From assembly GCF_031845305.1 (NCBI RefSeq), contig NZ_JAVREH010000001.1:62001-126000 (forward strand): 64,000 nt of DNA, in the 5' to 3' direction. Shown here piece after piece: positions 50,830 to 59,249 of the stretch (position 1 is its first letter; the number at the start of each line of letters is the position of its first letter). Made by a program: the position numbers and the translations under genes. Under the pieces are notes generated by a model that did no database searches, was not told where the DNA came from, and was given only the letters and a program-made list of their open reading frames with translations. Source of the stretch: Jatrophihabitans_A lederbergiae (GTDB lineage Bacteria; Actinomycetota; Actinomycetes; Mycobacteriales; Jatrophihabitantaceae).

Positions 50830-50857
50830 CCGCTCAGTTGGCCGGCTAACTGAGCGG
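50830..50857. terminator. Bidirectional terminator hairpin between ilvD and the FAD gene
   Basis: CCGCTCAGTT (50830-50839) pairs perfectly with AACTGAGCGG (50848-50857) around an eight-base loop. It covers the stop codon of the FAD gene. No U-tract. Confidence 0.55.
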
Positions 50858-52108
50858 TGAGCCCAGCTGCCGGAGGATCGCCCGCGCCGCACGCGCCCCG
50901 GAGGCGAGCGCGCCCTGCTGTGACGGGGTGTCGCGGTGGTCGCCGGCCACGAACAGGATGTCGCTGAGCCGCACCGGCTGGCGCAGCACCAGCGGCGGAA
51001 CGGCCGCCGGAAGGGCCGCGTCGATCTGGTCGGTCCGCAGCAGCTCCCACTCGGCGGTGGACCCGCCGAAGATCAGCCGGGCGTGCTCGGTGACCAGCTG
51101 CGGGTCGACGGCCGGTCCCACCACGCTGCACTGGATCAGCGCGCGAGAGTCGGGGGAGTACCCCGGCGCGACCGCGGACATCACCACGGCGTTCACGACC
51201 GGGCCGCGGCGCAGGCCGTCCACGTGCAGGATCGGCCGGGCACAGGGCGGCTGCGGGCCGACGAACCAGAAGGTGCTCAGCGTCCGGGTCAGCGGGGAGG
51301 CCAGCCCGGTCAGTGTCGCGGCGCCGGCCGGATCGGCGGCGACCAGGACCGCGCGGGCAGTCACCGTCCCGTGCGAGGTGTGCACCGCACCTGCCGCCAC
51401 CCGCTCCACGCGGACACCGGTAACCAGCGCTCCGGCGGGCAGCGCGGCCGCCAGCTGCTCCGGAAACGCTCCCATCCCGGCGTCCGGAACCGCGGGCGTG
51501 CCCCGTACGAAGGTGCGCATCAGCAGCGAGACGTAGTGCGCCGAGGTCTCACCGGTGTTCTCACCGAGCACGCCGGCCAGGAAGGAATCCAGCACGCCGG
51601 TGCGCAGCGGGCCGGTGATGCCCGCGCGGTTCAGGGCGGCTCCGTACGGCTCGTCCGGGCCGGCCGTCAACCGGCTCACCGGCTCGACCGCGCGCCGGGC
51701 AGCCCAGGCGGCCAATCGGGTCTTGACCGCGATCGATCCCACCGGTGCGCGCAGGGTGGCGAGCAGCTCCGCGGGACGGCGCAGCGGGTCGGCGAGTACC
51801 ACCCGGCTGTCCGCCAGCGCCACCCGGACGCCCGGCTCGAAGCTGCGCAGCGCCAGCCGGGGCAGGTCCAACACGCCCCGCTCGGCCAGCCGGCGCACCT
51901 GCGGGTACGCGGGATTGAGCTGCTGAAAGCCACGGTCCAGCCGGAAGCCGTCGACCACGTCGGTTCGGACCCGGCCGCCCGGGCGGTCCGAGGCCTCCAG
52001 CACCGTGATGGTGAGGCCCGCGCGTACCAGTGCCACCGCCGCCGCCAGCCCCGAAAGTCCCGCGCCGACGATGGCGACATCGACCTCGGAGAAAAGCCCA
52101 CTCGCCAT
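50846..52108 (-). CDS. FAD-dependent oxidoreductase (amine oxidase/phytoene desaturase-like)
   Basis: 420 residues. EVDVAIVGAGLSGLAAAVALVRAG (about 7-30) is the FAD dinucleotide site, followed by LEASDRPGGRVRTDVVDGF (about 37-55), typical of the NAD(P)/FAD amine oxidase fold. The C-terminus ILFVAGDHRDTPSQQGALASGARAA (about 385-410) is the conserved FAD-closing segment. The ATG at 52108 begins just before the Rossmann motif; the frame is open to 52288, across the ilvB promoter, and is unlikely to be used. The substrate is unknown. Confidence 0.88.
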   Translation of the reverse strand: MASGLFSEVDVAIVGAGLSGLAAAVALVRAGLTITVLEASDRPGGRVRTDVVDGFRLDRGFQQLNPAYPQVRRLAERGVLDLPRLALRSFEPGVRVALADSRVVLADPLRRPAELLATLRAPVGSIAVKTRLAAWAARRAVEPVSRLTAGPDEPYGAALNRAGITGPLRTGVLDSFLAGVLGENTGETSAHYVSLLMRTFVRGTPAVPDAGMGAFPEQLAAALPAGALVTGVRVERVAAGAVHTSHGTVTARAVLVAADPAGAATLTGLASPLTRTLSTFWFVGPQPPCARPILHVDGLRRGPVVNAVVMSAVAPGYSPDSRALIQCSVVGPAVDPQLVTEHARLIFGGSTAEWELLRTDQIDAALPAAVPPLVLRQPVRLSDILFVAGDHRDTPSQQGALASGARAARAILRQLGSPLS

Positions 52109-52167
52109 GGCAGCACTGTATGCGTGGATGGCATCGTCCCGCTCAATGAGATCCCGTTCCCGAAGAG

Positions 52168-52197
52168 TTGAACGGCTCGCGAAGCGGGGTGTAGAGT
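52168..52197 (+). promoter_or_regulatory. Promoter of the ilvB leader and operon
   Basis: TTGAAC (52168-52173), 18 bases, TAGAGT (52192-52197), then seven bases to the ATG of the leader peptide at 52205. It is the best -35/-10 pair in the window and implies a leaderless transcript. Confidence 0.7.
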
Positions 52198-52204
52198 TTC
52201 TCGC

Positions 52205-52231
52205 ATGCAGCGCCTCGTACTTATCGACTAG
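52205..52231 (+). CDS. ilvB leader peptide MQRLVLID
   Basis: An eight-codon frame (ATG to TAG) reading Met-Gln-Arg-Leu-Val-Leu-Ile-Asp. Four of eight residues are branched-chain amino acids, directly upstream of ilvB and directly downstream of a strong promoter. This is the form expected of a transcription-attenuation leader: ribosome stalling at Leu/Val/Ile codons when those amino acids are scarce would prevent the downstream terminator from forming. Start is at about +1 of the transcript, so translation is leaderless. Attenuation of ilvB leaders is known in other actinobacteria. Confidence 0.8.
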   Translation: MQRLVLID

Positions 52232-52267
52232 CGCGTCCTCAGCGGCAGACCGCCGCAGACGACGCGC
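52231..52267 (+). promoter_or_regulatory. Leader hairpin overlapping the leader-peptide stop
   Basis: GCGCGTC (52231-52237) pairs with GACGCGC (52261-52267), enclosing an inner GCGG/CCGC stem. It begins at the last base of the leader TAG, so ribosome position decides whether it forms. Probable anti-terminator or pause element. Confidence 0.5.
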
Positions 52268-52300
52268 AAACCCTTCGTGCCTCAGCACGAGGGGTTTTTT
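52268..52300 (+). terminator. Rho-independent attenuator of ilvB
   Basis: AAACCCTTCGTGC, loop CTCA, GCACGAGGGGTTT with one T-G wobble, followed by TTT: a strong stem with a U-tract, 58 bases before the ilvB ATG. Confidence 0.85.
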
Positions 52301-52357
52301 GTTGCGGCAGAGCTACTTGGACGTCCGAGCAAGACCGCTAGAAGGAGACACGGGTAC

Positions 52358-54151
52358 ATGACAGGGACATTCGCCGAAGAGCAGGTGAGCGGAGCGAAGT
52401 CGCTGGTTCGATCGCTCGAAGAGGTGGGCGCGGACGTGGTGTTCGGTATTCCGGGCGGCGCGATCCTGCCGGCGTACGACCCCCTGTATGACTCCACGAG
52501 AGTTCGCCACATCCTGGTCCGCCACGAGCAGGGCGCAGGACACGCGGCAGAGGGTTATGCGCAGGCCACCGGCAGGGTGGGCGTCTGCATGGCGACATCC
52601 GGACCGGGTGCCACGAACCTGGTCACGCCGATCGCGGACGCCTTTCTCGACTCGGTGCCGATCGTGGCCATCACCGGTCAGGTTCCGTTTCCGGCGATCG
52701 GCACCGATGCCTTCCAGGAAGCCGACATCTCCGGCATCACCCTGCCGATCACCAAGCACAACTTCCTGGTTCAGCACCCCGAGCAGATTCCGCAGACCAT
52801 CGCGGAGGCGTTTCACCTTGCGGCAACGGGCCGTCCGGGACCGGTGCTGGTCGACATCCCCAAGGACGTGCTGCAGGCAGGCACCACCTTCAGTTGGCCA
52901 CCGACGATCGACCTGCCGGGTTACCGTCCGGTGCTCAAGCCGCACGGCAAGCAGATCCGCGAGGCGGCCAAGCTGATTGCCAGCGCGCGACGTCCGGTGC
53001 TCTACGTCGGCGGCGGCGTGCTCAAGGCCCGGGCCACCGCGGAGCTGCGAAAGCTCGCCGAGCTGACCGGCATTCCGGTCGTCACGACTTTGATGGCGCG
53101 CGGTGCCTTTCCCGATTCGCACCGTCAGCACCTGGGCATGCCCGGCATGCATGGCACGGTCGCCGCGGTGACGGCGCTGCAGAAGAGCGATCTGCTGATC
53201 GCGCTGGGAACCCGGTTCGATGACCGGGTGACCGGCCGCCTGGACTCGTTCGCACCGCATGCCACGGTGATCCACGCCGACATCGATCCCGCTGAGATCG
53301 GCAAGAACCGGATCGCCGAGGTGCCCATCGTCGGTGATGCGCGCGAGGTGATCTCGGAGTTGATTCCCGCGGTCCAAGCCGAGTACGCCGCCGGCAACCG
53401 CTACGACCTGACCGGGTGGTGGCGCGAGGCCGACCGGTGGCGCACGACTTACCCGTTGGGGTATGAGGATCCGGCCGACGGCAGCCTGGCGCCGCAGTAC
53501 GTCATCCAGCGGCTCGGAGCCATGGCCGGTCCGGACACCATCTTCGCCTCGGGCGTCGGTCAGCATCAGATGTGGGCCTCGCACTTCATCTCCTATGAGA
53601 ACCCCTACACCTGGTTGAACTCCGGCGGTGCCGGCACGATGGGCTACTCGGTGCCAGCCGCGATGGGAGCCAAGGTCGGCGCACCCGACAAGCTCGTCTG
53701 GGCGATCGACGGGGACGGCTGCTTCCAGATGACGAACCAGGAGCTGGCGACCTGCGCGATCGAGGGCATCCCGATCAAGGTTGCCGTGATCAACAATGGC
53801 AATCTCGGCATGGTGCGGCAGTGGCAGACGCTGTTCTACGAGGAGCGTTACTCCAACACCAACCTCGGCACCCACTCGATCGGTGAGCCCGGCACGTCGG
53901 GTGCCACCCGCCGCATTCCGGACTTCGTGAAGTTGGCCGACGCTCTGGGTTGTGTTGGGCTGCGGTGCGAGACGAAGTCCGAGGTCGATGCCACGATCGA
54001 GAAGGCGATGTCGATCGATGACCAGCCGGTCGTGGTCGACTTCACCGTCGGCAAGGACGCGATGGTCTGGCCGATGGTTGCCGCCGGCACCTCGAACGAT
54101 GAGATCATCGCCGCCCGCGGTATCCGTCCCAACTTCGACGCGGGGGTTTGA
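52358..54151 (+). CDS. ilvB: Acetolactate synthase large subunit IlvB
   Basis: Condenses pyruvate with pyruvate or 2-ketobutyrate using TPP, the first common step of branched-chain amino acid synthesis. 597 residues. The N-terminal TPP domain has GADVVFGIPGGAILPAYDPL (about 24-44) and HEQGAGHAAEGYAQATGRVGVCMATSGPGATN (about 56-88, with the activating Glu). The C-terminal TPP/Mg site is WAIDGDGCFQMTNQELATCA (about 448). The ATG at 52358 has GAAGGAG nine bases upstream; the longer frame from 52277 runs through the terminator and is not used. It heads ilvB-ilvN-ilvC-leuB-cimA under attenuator control. Confidence 0.97.
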   Translation: MTGTFAEEQVSGAKSLVRSLEEVGADVVFGIPGGAILPAYDPLYDSTRVRHILVRHEQGAGHAAEGYAQATGRVGVCMATSGPGATNLVTPIADAFLDSVPIVAITGQVPFPAIGTDAFQEADISGITLPITKHNFLVQHPEQIPQTIAEAFHLAATGRPGPVLVDIPKDVLQAGTTFSWPPTIDLPGYRPVLKPHGKQIREAAKLIASARRPVLYVGGGVLKARATAELRKLAELTGIPVVTTLMARGAFPDSHRQHLGMPGMHGTVAAVTALQKSDLLIALGTRFDDRVTGRLDSFAPHATVIHADIDPAEIGKNRIAEVPIVGDAREVISELIPAVQAEYAAGNRYDLTGWWREADRWRTTYPLGYEDPADGSLAPQYVIQRLGAMAGPDTIFASGVGQHQMWASHFISYENPYTWLNSGGAGTMGYSVPAAMGAKVGAPDKLVWAIDGDGCFQMTNQELATCAIEGIPIKVAVINNGNLGMVRQWQTLFYEERYSNTNLGTHSIGEPGTSGATRRIPDFVKLADALGCVGLRCETKSEVDATIEKAMSIDDQPVVVDFTVGKDAMVWPMVAAGTSNDEIIAARGIRPNFDAGV

Positions 54152-54184
54152 GATGAGCGCTTGCGTGAAGATCGGAAGCCGATA

Positions 54185-54712
54185 ATGTCTATCCACACCC
54201 TGTCCGTGCTGGTCGAGAACAAGCCGGGCGTACTGGCCCGGGTGTCGGGTCTGTTCAGCCGACGCGGCTTCAACATCGAGTCACTGGCGGTGGGCCCCAC
54301 CGAGCATCCCGAAATCTCCCGGATCACGATCCTGGTGTCCGTCGAGGGCAATGCGCTGGAGCAGATGACCAAACAGCTCAACAAGCTGATCAACGTGCTC
54401 AAGATCGTCGAGCTCGAGCCGGGTCAGGCAGTGCAGCGCGAGTTGCTGCTGGTGAAGGTCAGAGCCGATGACACCAACCGCAGCGGCGTGGTCGACATCG
54501 TGGAACTGTTCCACGCGAAGGTGGTCGACGTCAGCCTCGAGACGCTGACTGTCGAGGTCGTCGGGCCGCCCGCCAAGCTTGAGGCGATGCTCAAAATGCT
54601 GGAGTCCTATGGCATCCGAGAGATGGTGCAGTCCGGAATGGTCGCGCTCGGCCGCGGTCCCCGCTCGATGACCCAGGCAGCGTTGCGGGCCGTCGAGCGT
54701 AACGCCGGCTAA
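54185..54712 (+). CDS. ilvN: Acetolactate synthase small (regulatory) subunit IlvN
   Basis: Confers valine feedback inhibition on IlvB, 175 residues. HTLSVLVENKPGVLARVSGLFSRRGFNIESLAVGPTE (about 4-41) is the ACT domain that binds valine; the C-terminal half (LLLVKVRADDTNRSGVVDIVELFHAKVVDVS) is the second ACT-like domain. The gap to ilvB is 33 bases. I chose the ATG at 54185, which is the family start (MSIHTLSVLVENKPG); an ATG eight codons upstream is out of register with the family. Confidence 0.96.
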   Translation: MSIHTLSVLVENKPGVLARVSGLFSRRGFNIESLAVGPTEHPEISRITILVSVEGNALEQMTKQLNKLINVLKIVELEPGQAVQRELLLVKVRADDTNRSGVVDIVELFHAKVVDVSLETLTVEVVGPPAKLEAMLKMLESYGIREMVQSGMVALGRGPRSMTQAALRAVERNAG

Positions 54713-54782
54713 CCCAGCACGTCAGGTACGAACCCGAGGCCGTCGCAGGGATGGCCCACCCGAATGAGAGGGAACGCCGCAC

Positions 54783-55817
54783 ATGGCCGTGGAGATGTTT
54801 TACGACGACGACGCCGACCTGTCCATCGTCCAGGGACGCAAGGTGGCCGTGCTCGGCTTCGGTAGCCAGGGTCATGCCCACGCGCTGAGCCTGCGCGACT
54901 CGGGCGTCGACGTGCGGGTGGGCCTTCCCGAGGGTTCCAAGAGCCGCGGCAAGGCCGAGGACGCCGGGCTGCGCGTGCTGACCCCGTCCGAGGCCTCGGC
55001 CGAAGCCGATCTCATCATGGTCCTCGCGCCCGACCACAAGCAGCGGGCGCTCTACACCGAGTCGGTCGAGCCTAACCTGAAGGACGGTGACGCCATCTTC
55101 TTCGGGCACGGCTTCAACATCCGGTTCGGCTACATCAAGCCGCCGGCGAACGTCGATGTCGCGATGGTCGCACCCAAGGGCCCGGGCCATCTGGTGCGGC
55201 GGCAGTTCATCGACGGCAAGGGCGTGCCGGTGCTGGTGGCCGTGGAGCAGGACGCGTCCGGATCGGCCTTCCCACTCGCACTGTCCTATGCCAAGGCCAT
55301 CGGCGGCACCCGGGCCGGCGCGATCAGGACGACCTTCACCGAAGAGACCGAGACGGACCTGTTCGGCGAGCAGGCGGTGCTCTGTGGTGGTGCCTCGCAG
55401 CTGGTGCAGTACGGCTTCGAGGTGTTGACCGAGGCCGGGTACGAGCCGGAGATCGCGTACTTCGAATGCCTGCACGAGCTCAAGCTGATCGTGGATCTGA
55501 TGTACGAGGGCGGAATCGCCAAGCAACGCTGGTCGATCTCGGACACTGCCGAGTACGGCGACTACGTGTCAGGCCCGCGAGTGATCGACGCCCATGTGAA
55601 GGACAACATGAAGACGATCCTCGGCGAGATCCAGGACGGGTCGTTCGCGGCTCGCTTCATCGCCGACCAGGACGCGGGGGCGCCGGAGTTCAAGGCGTTG
55701 CGCGCCAGGGGCGAGCAGCACCCGATCGAAGAGACCGGCCGCAAGCTGCGCGGGTTGATGAGCTGGGTCAACAGCGATTCCGACTCCGACTACCAAGAGG
55801 GCACGGCAGCTCGCTAG
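54783..55817 (+). CDS. ilvC: Ketol-acid reductoisomerase (NADP+) IlvC
   Basis: Isomerises and reduces acetolactate to dihydroxyisovalerate with NADPH and Mg, 344 residues, class I (short) form. The dinucleotide site is KVAVLGFGSQGHAHALSLRDSGVDV (about 20-44) with VGLPEGSKSRGKAEDAG just after. Mg and substrate ligands are in ETETDLFGEQAVLCGG (about 188-203) and YFECLHELKLIVDLMYEGGI (about 223-242). GAGGGAACG lies upstream as a ribosome site. The gap to ilvN is 70 bases and to leuB 98 bases filled with tandem repeats. Confidence 0.97.
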   Translation: MAVEMFYDDDADLSIVQGRKVAVLGFGSQGHAHALSLRDSGVDVRVGLPEGSKSRGKAEDAGLRVLTPSEASAEADLIMVLAPDHKQRALYTESVEPNLKDGDAIFFGHGFNIRFGYIKPPANVDVAMVAPKGPGHLVRRQFIDGKGVPVLVAVEQDASGSAFPLALSYAKAIGGTRAGAIRTTFTEETETDLFGEQAVLCGGASQLVQYGFEVLTEAGYEPEIAYFECLHELKLIVDLMYEGGIAKQRWSISDTAEYGDYVSGPRVIDAHVKDNMKTILGEIQDGSFAARFIADQDAGAPEFKALRARGEQHPIEETGRKLRGLMSWVNSDSDSDYQEGTAAR

Positions 55818-55822
55818 AGCTG

Positions 55823-55901
55823 GCCGCCCCATCGATCCGCCGCCCCATCGATCCGCCGATTCACCAGCAGACGATTCACCAGCAGACGATTCACCAGCAG
55901 A
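55823..55901. repeat. Two adjacent tandem-repeat families between ilvC and leuB
   Basis: GCCGCCCCATCGATCC is duplicated at 55823 and 55839; GATTCACCAGCAGAC then occurs at 55858, 55873 and 55888 (last copy imperfect at its end). The leuB ribosome site AGAAGGAC follows directly. Confidence 0.9.
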
Positions 55902-55915
55902 GAAGGACAAAGCCG

Positions 55916-56938
55916 ATGAAGCTAGCCGTGGTGCCCGGTGACGGAATCGGGATCGAGGTGACCGAGCAGGCTCTCGCGACGCTGGAGGCGGTGCTGCCCG
56001 GTGTGGACAAGACCTCCTACGACCTCGGCGCGGGACGGTGGCACCGCACGGGGGAGGCGCTGCCCGACTCGGTGCTGGCCGAGTTGCGCCAGCACGACGC
56101 GATCCTGCTCGGCGCGGTCGGCGATCCCTCGGTGCCGTCAGGGGTTCTCGAACGCGGACTGCTGCTCCGGCTGCGTTTCGAGCTCGACCACTTCGTCAAC
56201 CTGCGCCCGGCGAAGCTGTATCCGGGTGTCGCCACCCCGCTCGCCGGCAATCCGGCGATCGACTTCGTTGTGTACCGCGAGGGAACCGAGGGACCGTACG
56301 TCGGCAACGGCGGGGCGTTGCGCAAGAACACGCCGCATGAGATTGCCACCGAGGTCAGCATCAACACCGCCTTCGGTGTCGAGCGCGTGGTGCGGGCGGC
56401 GTTCGAGGGCGCCGCCCGGCGTCCACGTCAGCACCTCACCCTGGTGCACAAGAACAATGTGCTTGTGTACGCAGGTGATCTCTGGTTCCGCACCGTGCGG
56501 CGGGTCGCCGAGGAGTACCCGGCGGTCACGGTCGCCTACCACCACGTCGACGCGGCCACCATCTACCTGGTGACCGACCCCGGACGCTACGACGTGATCG
56601 TCACCGACAACCTGTTCGGCGACATCATCACCGACCTTGCCGCCGCGGTGGCGGGCGGAATCGGTTTGGCCGCAAGCGGAAATGTGAATCCGACGGGGAC
56701 CTCGCCATCGATGTTCGAGCCTGTCCACGGGTCCGCACCGGACATCGCCGGGCAGGGCAAGGCTGACCCAACGGCGGCGATCCTGTCGGTGGGAATGCTG
56801 CTGACCCACCTGGGCCACGATGCGGAGGCGTCGCGGGTCGAAGCCGCAGTGGCAGCAGACCTGGCCTCGCGCGACTCATCGTCTCCGGGCTCCACGAGTG
56901 AGATCGGCGAGCGGATCGCGTCCGCCGCAGCCTCCTGA
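55916..56938 (+). CDS. leuB: 3-isopropylmalate dehydrogenase LeuB
   Basis: Oxidatively decarboxylates 3-isopropylmalate in leucine synthesis, and may also handle the methylmalate of the citramalate route. 340 residues. MKLAVVPGDGIGIEVTEQAL is the family start. Substrate-binding residues are in LLLRLRFELDHFVNLRPAKLYPG (about 83-105); the Mg ligands are in VTDNLFGDIITDLAAAVAGGIGLAASGNVNP (about 224-254). EPVHGSAPDIAGQGKADPTA (about 266-285) is the NAD-binding loop. The ATG at 55916 follows AGAAGGAC. The frame upstream, from 55466, is antisense or out of frame to ilvC and is rejected. Confidence 0.96.
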   Translation: MKLAVVPGDGIGIEVTEQALATLEAVLPGVDKTSYDLGAGRWHRTGEALPDSVLAELRQHDAILLGAVGDPSVPSGVLERGLLLRLRFELDHFVNLRPAKLYPGVATPLAGNPAIDFVVYREGTEGPYVGNGGALRKNTPHEIATEVSINTAFGVERVVRAAFEGAARRPRQHLTLVHKNNVLVYAGDLWFRTVRRVAEEYPAVTVAYHHVDAATIYLVTDPGRYDVIVTDNLFGDIITDLAAAVAGGIGLAASGNVNPTGTSPSMFEPVHGSAPDIAGQGKADPTAAILSVGMLLTHLGHDAEASRVEAAVAADLASRDSSSPGSTSEIGERIASAAAS

Positions 56939-56969
56939 CTCGCCCGGTTCCCAACCGATAGGAACAGCC

Positions 56970-58541
56970 ATGCTCACCGACGATTTCCACGTGTTCGACA
57001 CGACATTGCGCGACGGCGCACAACGCGAGGGCATCAGCTATTCGGTCGCCGACAAGCTCGCCGTGGCGCGCCTGCTCGATTCCCTCGGCGTCGGCTTCAT
57101 CGAGGGCGGCTGGCCGGGCGCGGTACCCAAGGACACCGAGTTCTTCGCCCGAGCGGCGCAGGGTGAGCTGCAGCTCAAGCACGCGACGCTGGTGGCGTTC
57201 GGGTCCACGCGCAAGGCCGGGGTGGCGGTGCGCGAGGACCGGCAGGTGCAGGCGCTGCTGGACAGCGGTGCTCCGGTGATCACCTTGGTGGCCAAGTCCG
57301 ACGTCTGGCACGTCAAGCGCGCGCTGCGCACCACGCTGGATGAGAACCTCGCAATGGTGAGCGACACGGTGTCGTTCCTGCGGGCGGCGGGTCGCCGGGT
57401 GTTCGTGGACTGCGAGCACTTCTTCGACGGCTACAAGCACGATTCCGATTACGGCGTCAGGGTTCTCGACGCGGCACAGGCGGCCGGTGCGGACGTCGGA
57501 GTGCTGTGCGACACCAACGGCGGCATGCTTCCGATGGGCATCGGGGACACCGTCCGTGCCGTCCGTGCCCGTACCGGAATCCGGCTGGGTATCCACACCC
57601 AGGACGACACCGGGTGTGCCGTCGCGAACACCCTGGCCGCGGTCGACGCAGGCGTGACGCACGTGCAGGGAACCGCGAACGGCTACGGCGAGCGAGCCGG
57701 TAATGCCGACATTTTCGCCGTGCTCGGCGGCCTGGTGTTCAAGATGGGGCTGAACGTGCTGCCCGAGGGAACCATCGGCGAGAGCATGCGGGTCTCGCAC
57801 GCCATCGCTGAGATCGCCAACCTGGCTCCGGACACGCACGCGCCGTACGTGGGCAGTTCGGCCTTTGCGCACAAGGCAGGACTGCATGCCTCCGCCATCA
57901 AGCTGGGACCCGAGTTGTACAACCACATGGACCCTGAACTAACCGGCAACAGCCAGAAGATCCTGATCACCGAGATGGCCGGCCGGGCGTCGGTGGAGCT
58001 GAAATCCGCCGAGCTGGGCATGGACGTCACCGATCGTCCGGACGTGGTGAGCAGCGTGGTGGACCGCGTGAAGGAGCGGGAGTCATCGGGCTGGTCGTAC
58101 GAGGCCGCCGATGCCTCGTTCGAGTTGCTGGTCCGCGACGAGCTGCACACCGCGCCCAGCCAGTTCCGGCTGGAGTCCTACCGGGTGATCATCGACCGGC
58201 GCGAGGACGGCGCGCTGGTGACCGAGGCGACCGTCAAGGTGCACGCGGGGGAGCAGCGCATCATCACCACCGCCGAAGGCAACGGGCCGGTCAATGCCCT
58301 GGACCTGGCGCTGCGGTCGGCGCTCGGCGAGGTTTTCCCACGGCTGGCGGCACTCGAGCTGTCGGACTACAAGGTGCGCATCCTGCCGGGCAAGCACGGC
58401 ACGGACGCCATCACCCGGGTGCTCATCGAGACGTCGGACAAGAGCACCGAGTGGACGACGGTGGGCGTGCACCCGAACATCATCGAGGCGTCCTGGCTGG
58501 CGTTGGAGGATGCGGTGCGGTTCGGTCTGCTGGAGCGCTGA
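56970..58541 (+). CDS. cimA: Citramalate synthase CimA
   Basis: Condenses pyruvate and acetyl-CoA to (R)-citramalate, a threonine-independent entry to isoleucine. 523 residues. VFDTTLRDGAQREGISYSVADKLAVARLLDSLGVGFIEGGWPG (about 8-51) is the DRE-TIM barrel start with the catalytic Arg and Asp, clearly of the CimA type rather than LeuA. LGIHTQDDTGCAVANTLAAVDAGVTHVQGTANGYGERAGNADI (about 208-250) gives the metal-binding His pair. A C-terminal regulatory domain follows from about 385. The gap to leuB is 31 bases, so it belongs to the ilvB operon. Homocitrate or isopropylmalate synthase activity is less likely. Confidence 0.93.
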   Translation: MLTDDFHVFDTTLRDGAQREGISYSVADKLAVARLLDSLGVGFIEGGWPGAVPKDTEFFARAAQGELQLKHATLVAFGSTRKAGVAVREDRQVQALLDSGAPVITLVAKSDVWHVKRALRTTLDENLAMVSDTVSFLRAAGRRVFVDCEHFFDGYKHDSDYGVRVLDAAQAAGADVGVLCDTNGGMLPMGIGDTVRAVRARTGIRLGIHTQDDTGCAVANTLAAVDAGVTHVQGTANGYGERAGNADIFAVLGGLVFKMGLNVLPEGTIGESMRVSHAIAEIANLAPDTHAPYVGSSAFAHKAGLHASAIKLGPELYNHMDPELTGNSQKILITEMAGRASVELKSAELGMDVTDRPDVVSSVVDRVKERESSGWSYEAADASFELLVRDELHTAPSQFRLESYRVIIDRREDGALVTEATVKVHAGEQRIITTAEGNGPVNALDLALRSALGEVFPRLAALELSDYKVRILPGKHGTDAITRVLIETSDKSTEWTTVGVHPNIIEASWLALEDAVRFGLLER

Positions 58542-58549
58542 CGGGCATG

Positions 58550-59206
58550 AGTAGGTTCACGTTGCGGAATCCATGGCGGCCGGACCGTTTCACCTTTCTT
58601 GATGGGCAGGTTCGTCGCCTCAGTGAGCTGTTGGAGACGCCGCCGGGTGTCGAAGTCGGTCAGCGGCTCCTGACGCCAGGCATCGATGGTGCGGGCCAGG
58701 AGGTGCAGTTGGGCGATGTCGGTGTTGACGCAGTAGGTCAGCCACCGGTGCAGTCGCTGGGCAGCTCGGATGCGGCCTGTGGCGGCGTAGCGGAGCCGGA
58801 CGTCTTGGGCGGTGATCCAGGTCGGCCGAGGCGGGTGACATGAAAGCGGTCCAGCACCCGGGGCGCTGCCGGAAGACTGGTCGCGGGGGGCGGTGGCGTG
58901 GCATAACCACGGAACGGATCCGGTGCCGCCACGGCGATTGGATCCCGCCATTCAGGTGGGCGTTGATTCACCCATCCCGATAAAGCTGGTCCGACCGGCC
59001 AGCCACGGTGTCCAGCAACCAGGGGTAGTCGTACTCGCGCACCGCGGCCATGACCGTGGCCCAGCCGCCCCCAACTGCCCAGCGGCCTACGCAACTGTGT
59101 GACCGTCCTGCCCCACCCGGCGAGCTCGTTCGGTCAGGCAGACACGCGCCGGATCGCCTCGCTGTGCGCTCGGTCCAGGTCCGCGCCCGATCACCACGTT
59201 TCATTT
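58550..59206 (-). pseudogene. Decayed ISL3-family transposase
   Basis: Pieces of an ISL3-type transposase lie in order but in different minus-strand frames: GGGWATVMAAVREY (about 59040-59080, HTH region), WRDPIAVAAPDPFRGYATP and VLDRFHVTRLG (about 58840-58960, DDE domain), LARTIDAWRQEPLTDFDTRR and TEATNLPIKK (about 58585-58700), and GRHGFRN at 58556-58580. Normal members read through without shifts, so several frameshifts have occurred. The C-terminal end is lost at the cimA 3' end. Inverted repeats are not recognised. Confidence 0.75.
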
Positions 59207-59219
59207 GGAAGAGCAAGTT

Positions 59220-59242
59220 CTGTCAGACCCTGTCCGTAGTGT
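59220..59242 (+). promoter_or_regulatory. RecA-NDp (PafBC-type) DNA-damage promoter of the second HNH gene
   Basis: CTGTCAGAC, eight bases (CCTGTCCG), then TAGTGT; seven bases follow to the ATG at 59250. TGTCAGACCC is shared with the promoter of the first HNH gene. Confidence 0.75.
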
Positions 59243-59249
59243 CCAGGAC

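Noticed and set aside
52313..54196. 627-codon open frame on the minus strand
   Set aside because: Antisense to ilvB; no recognisable domain.
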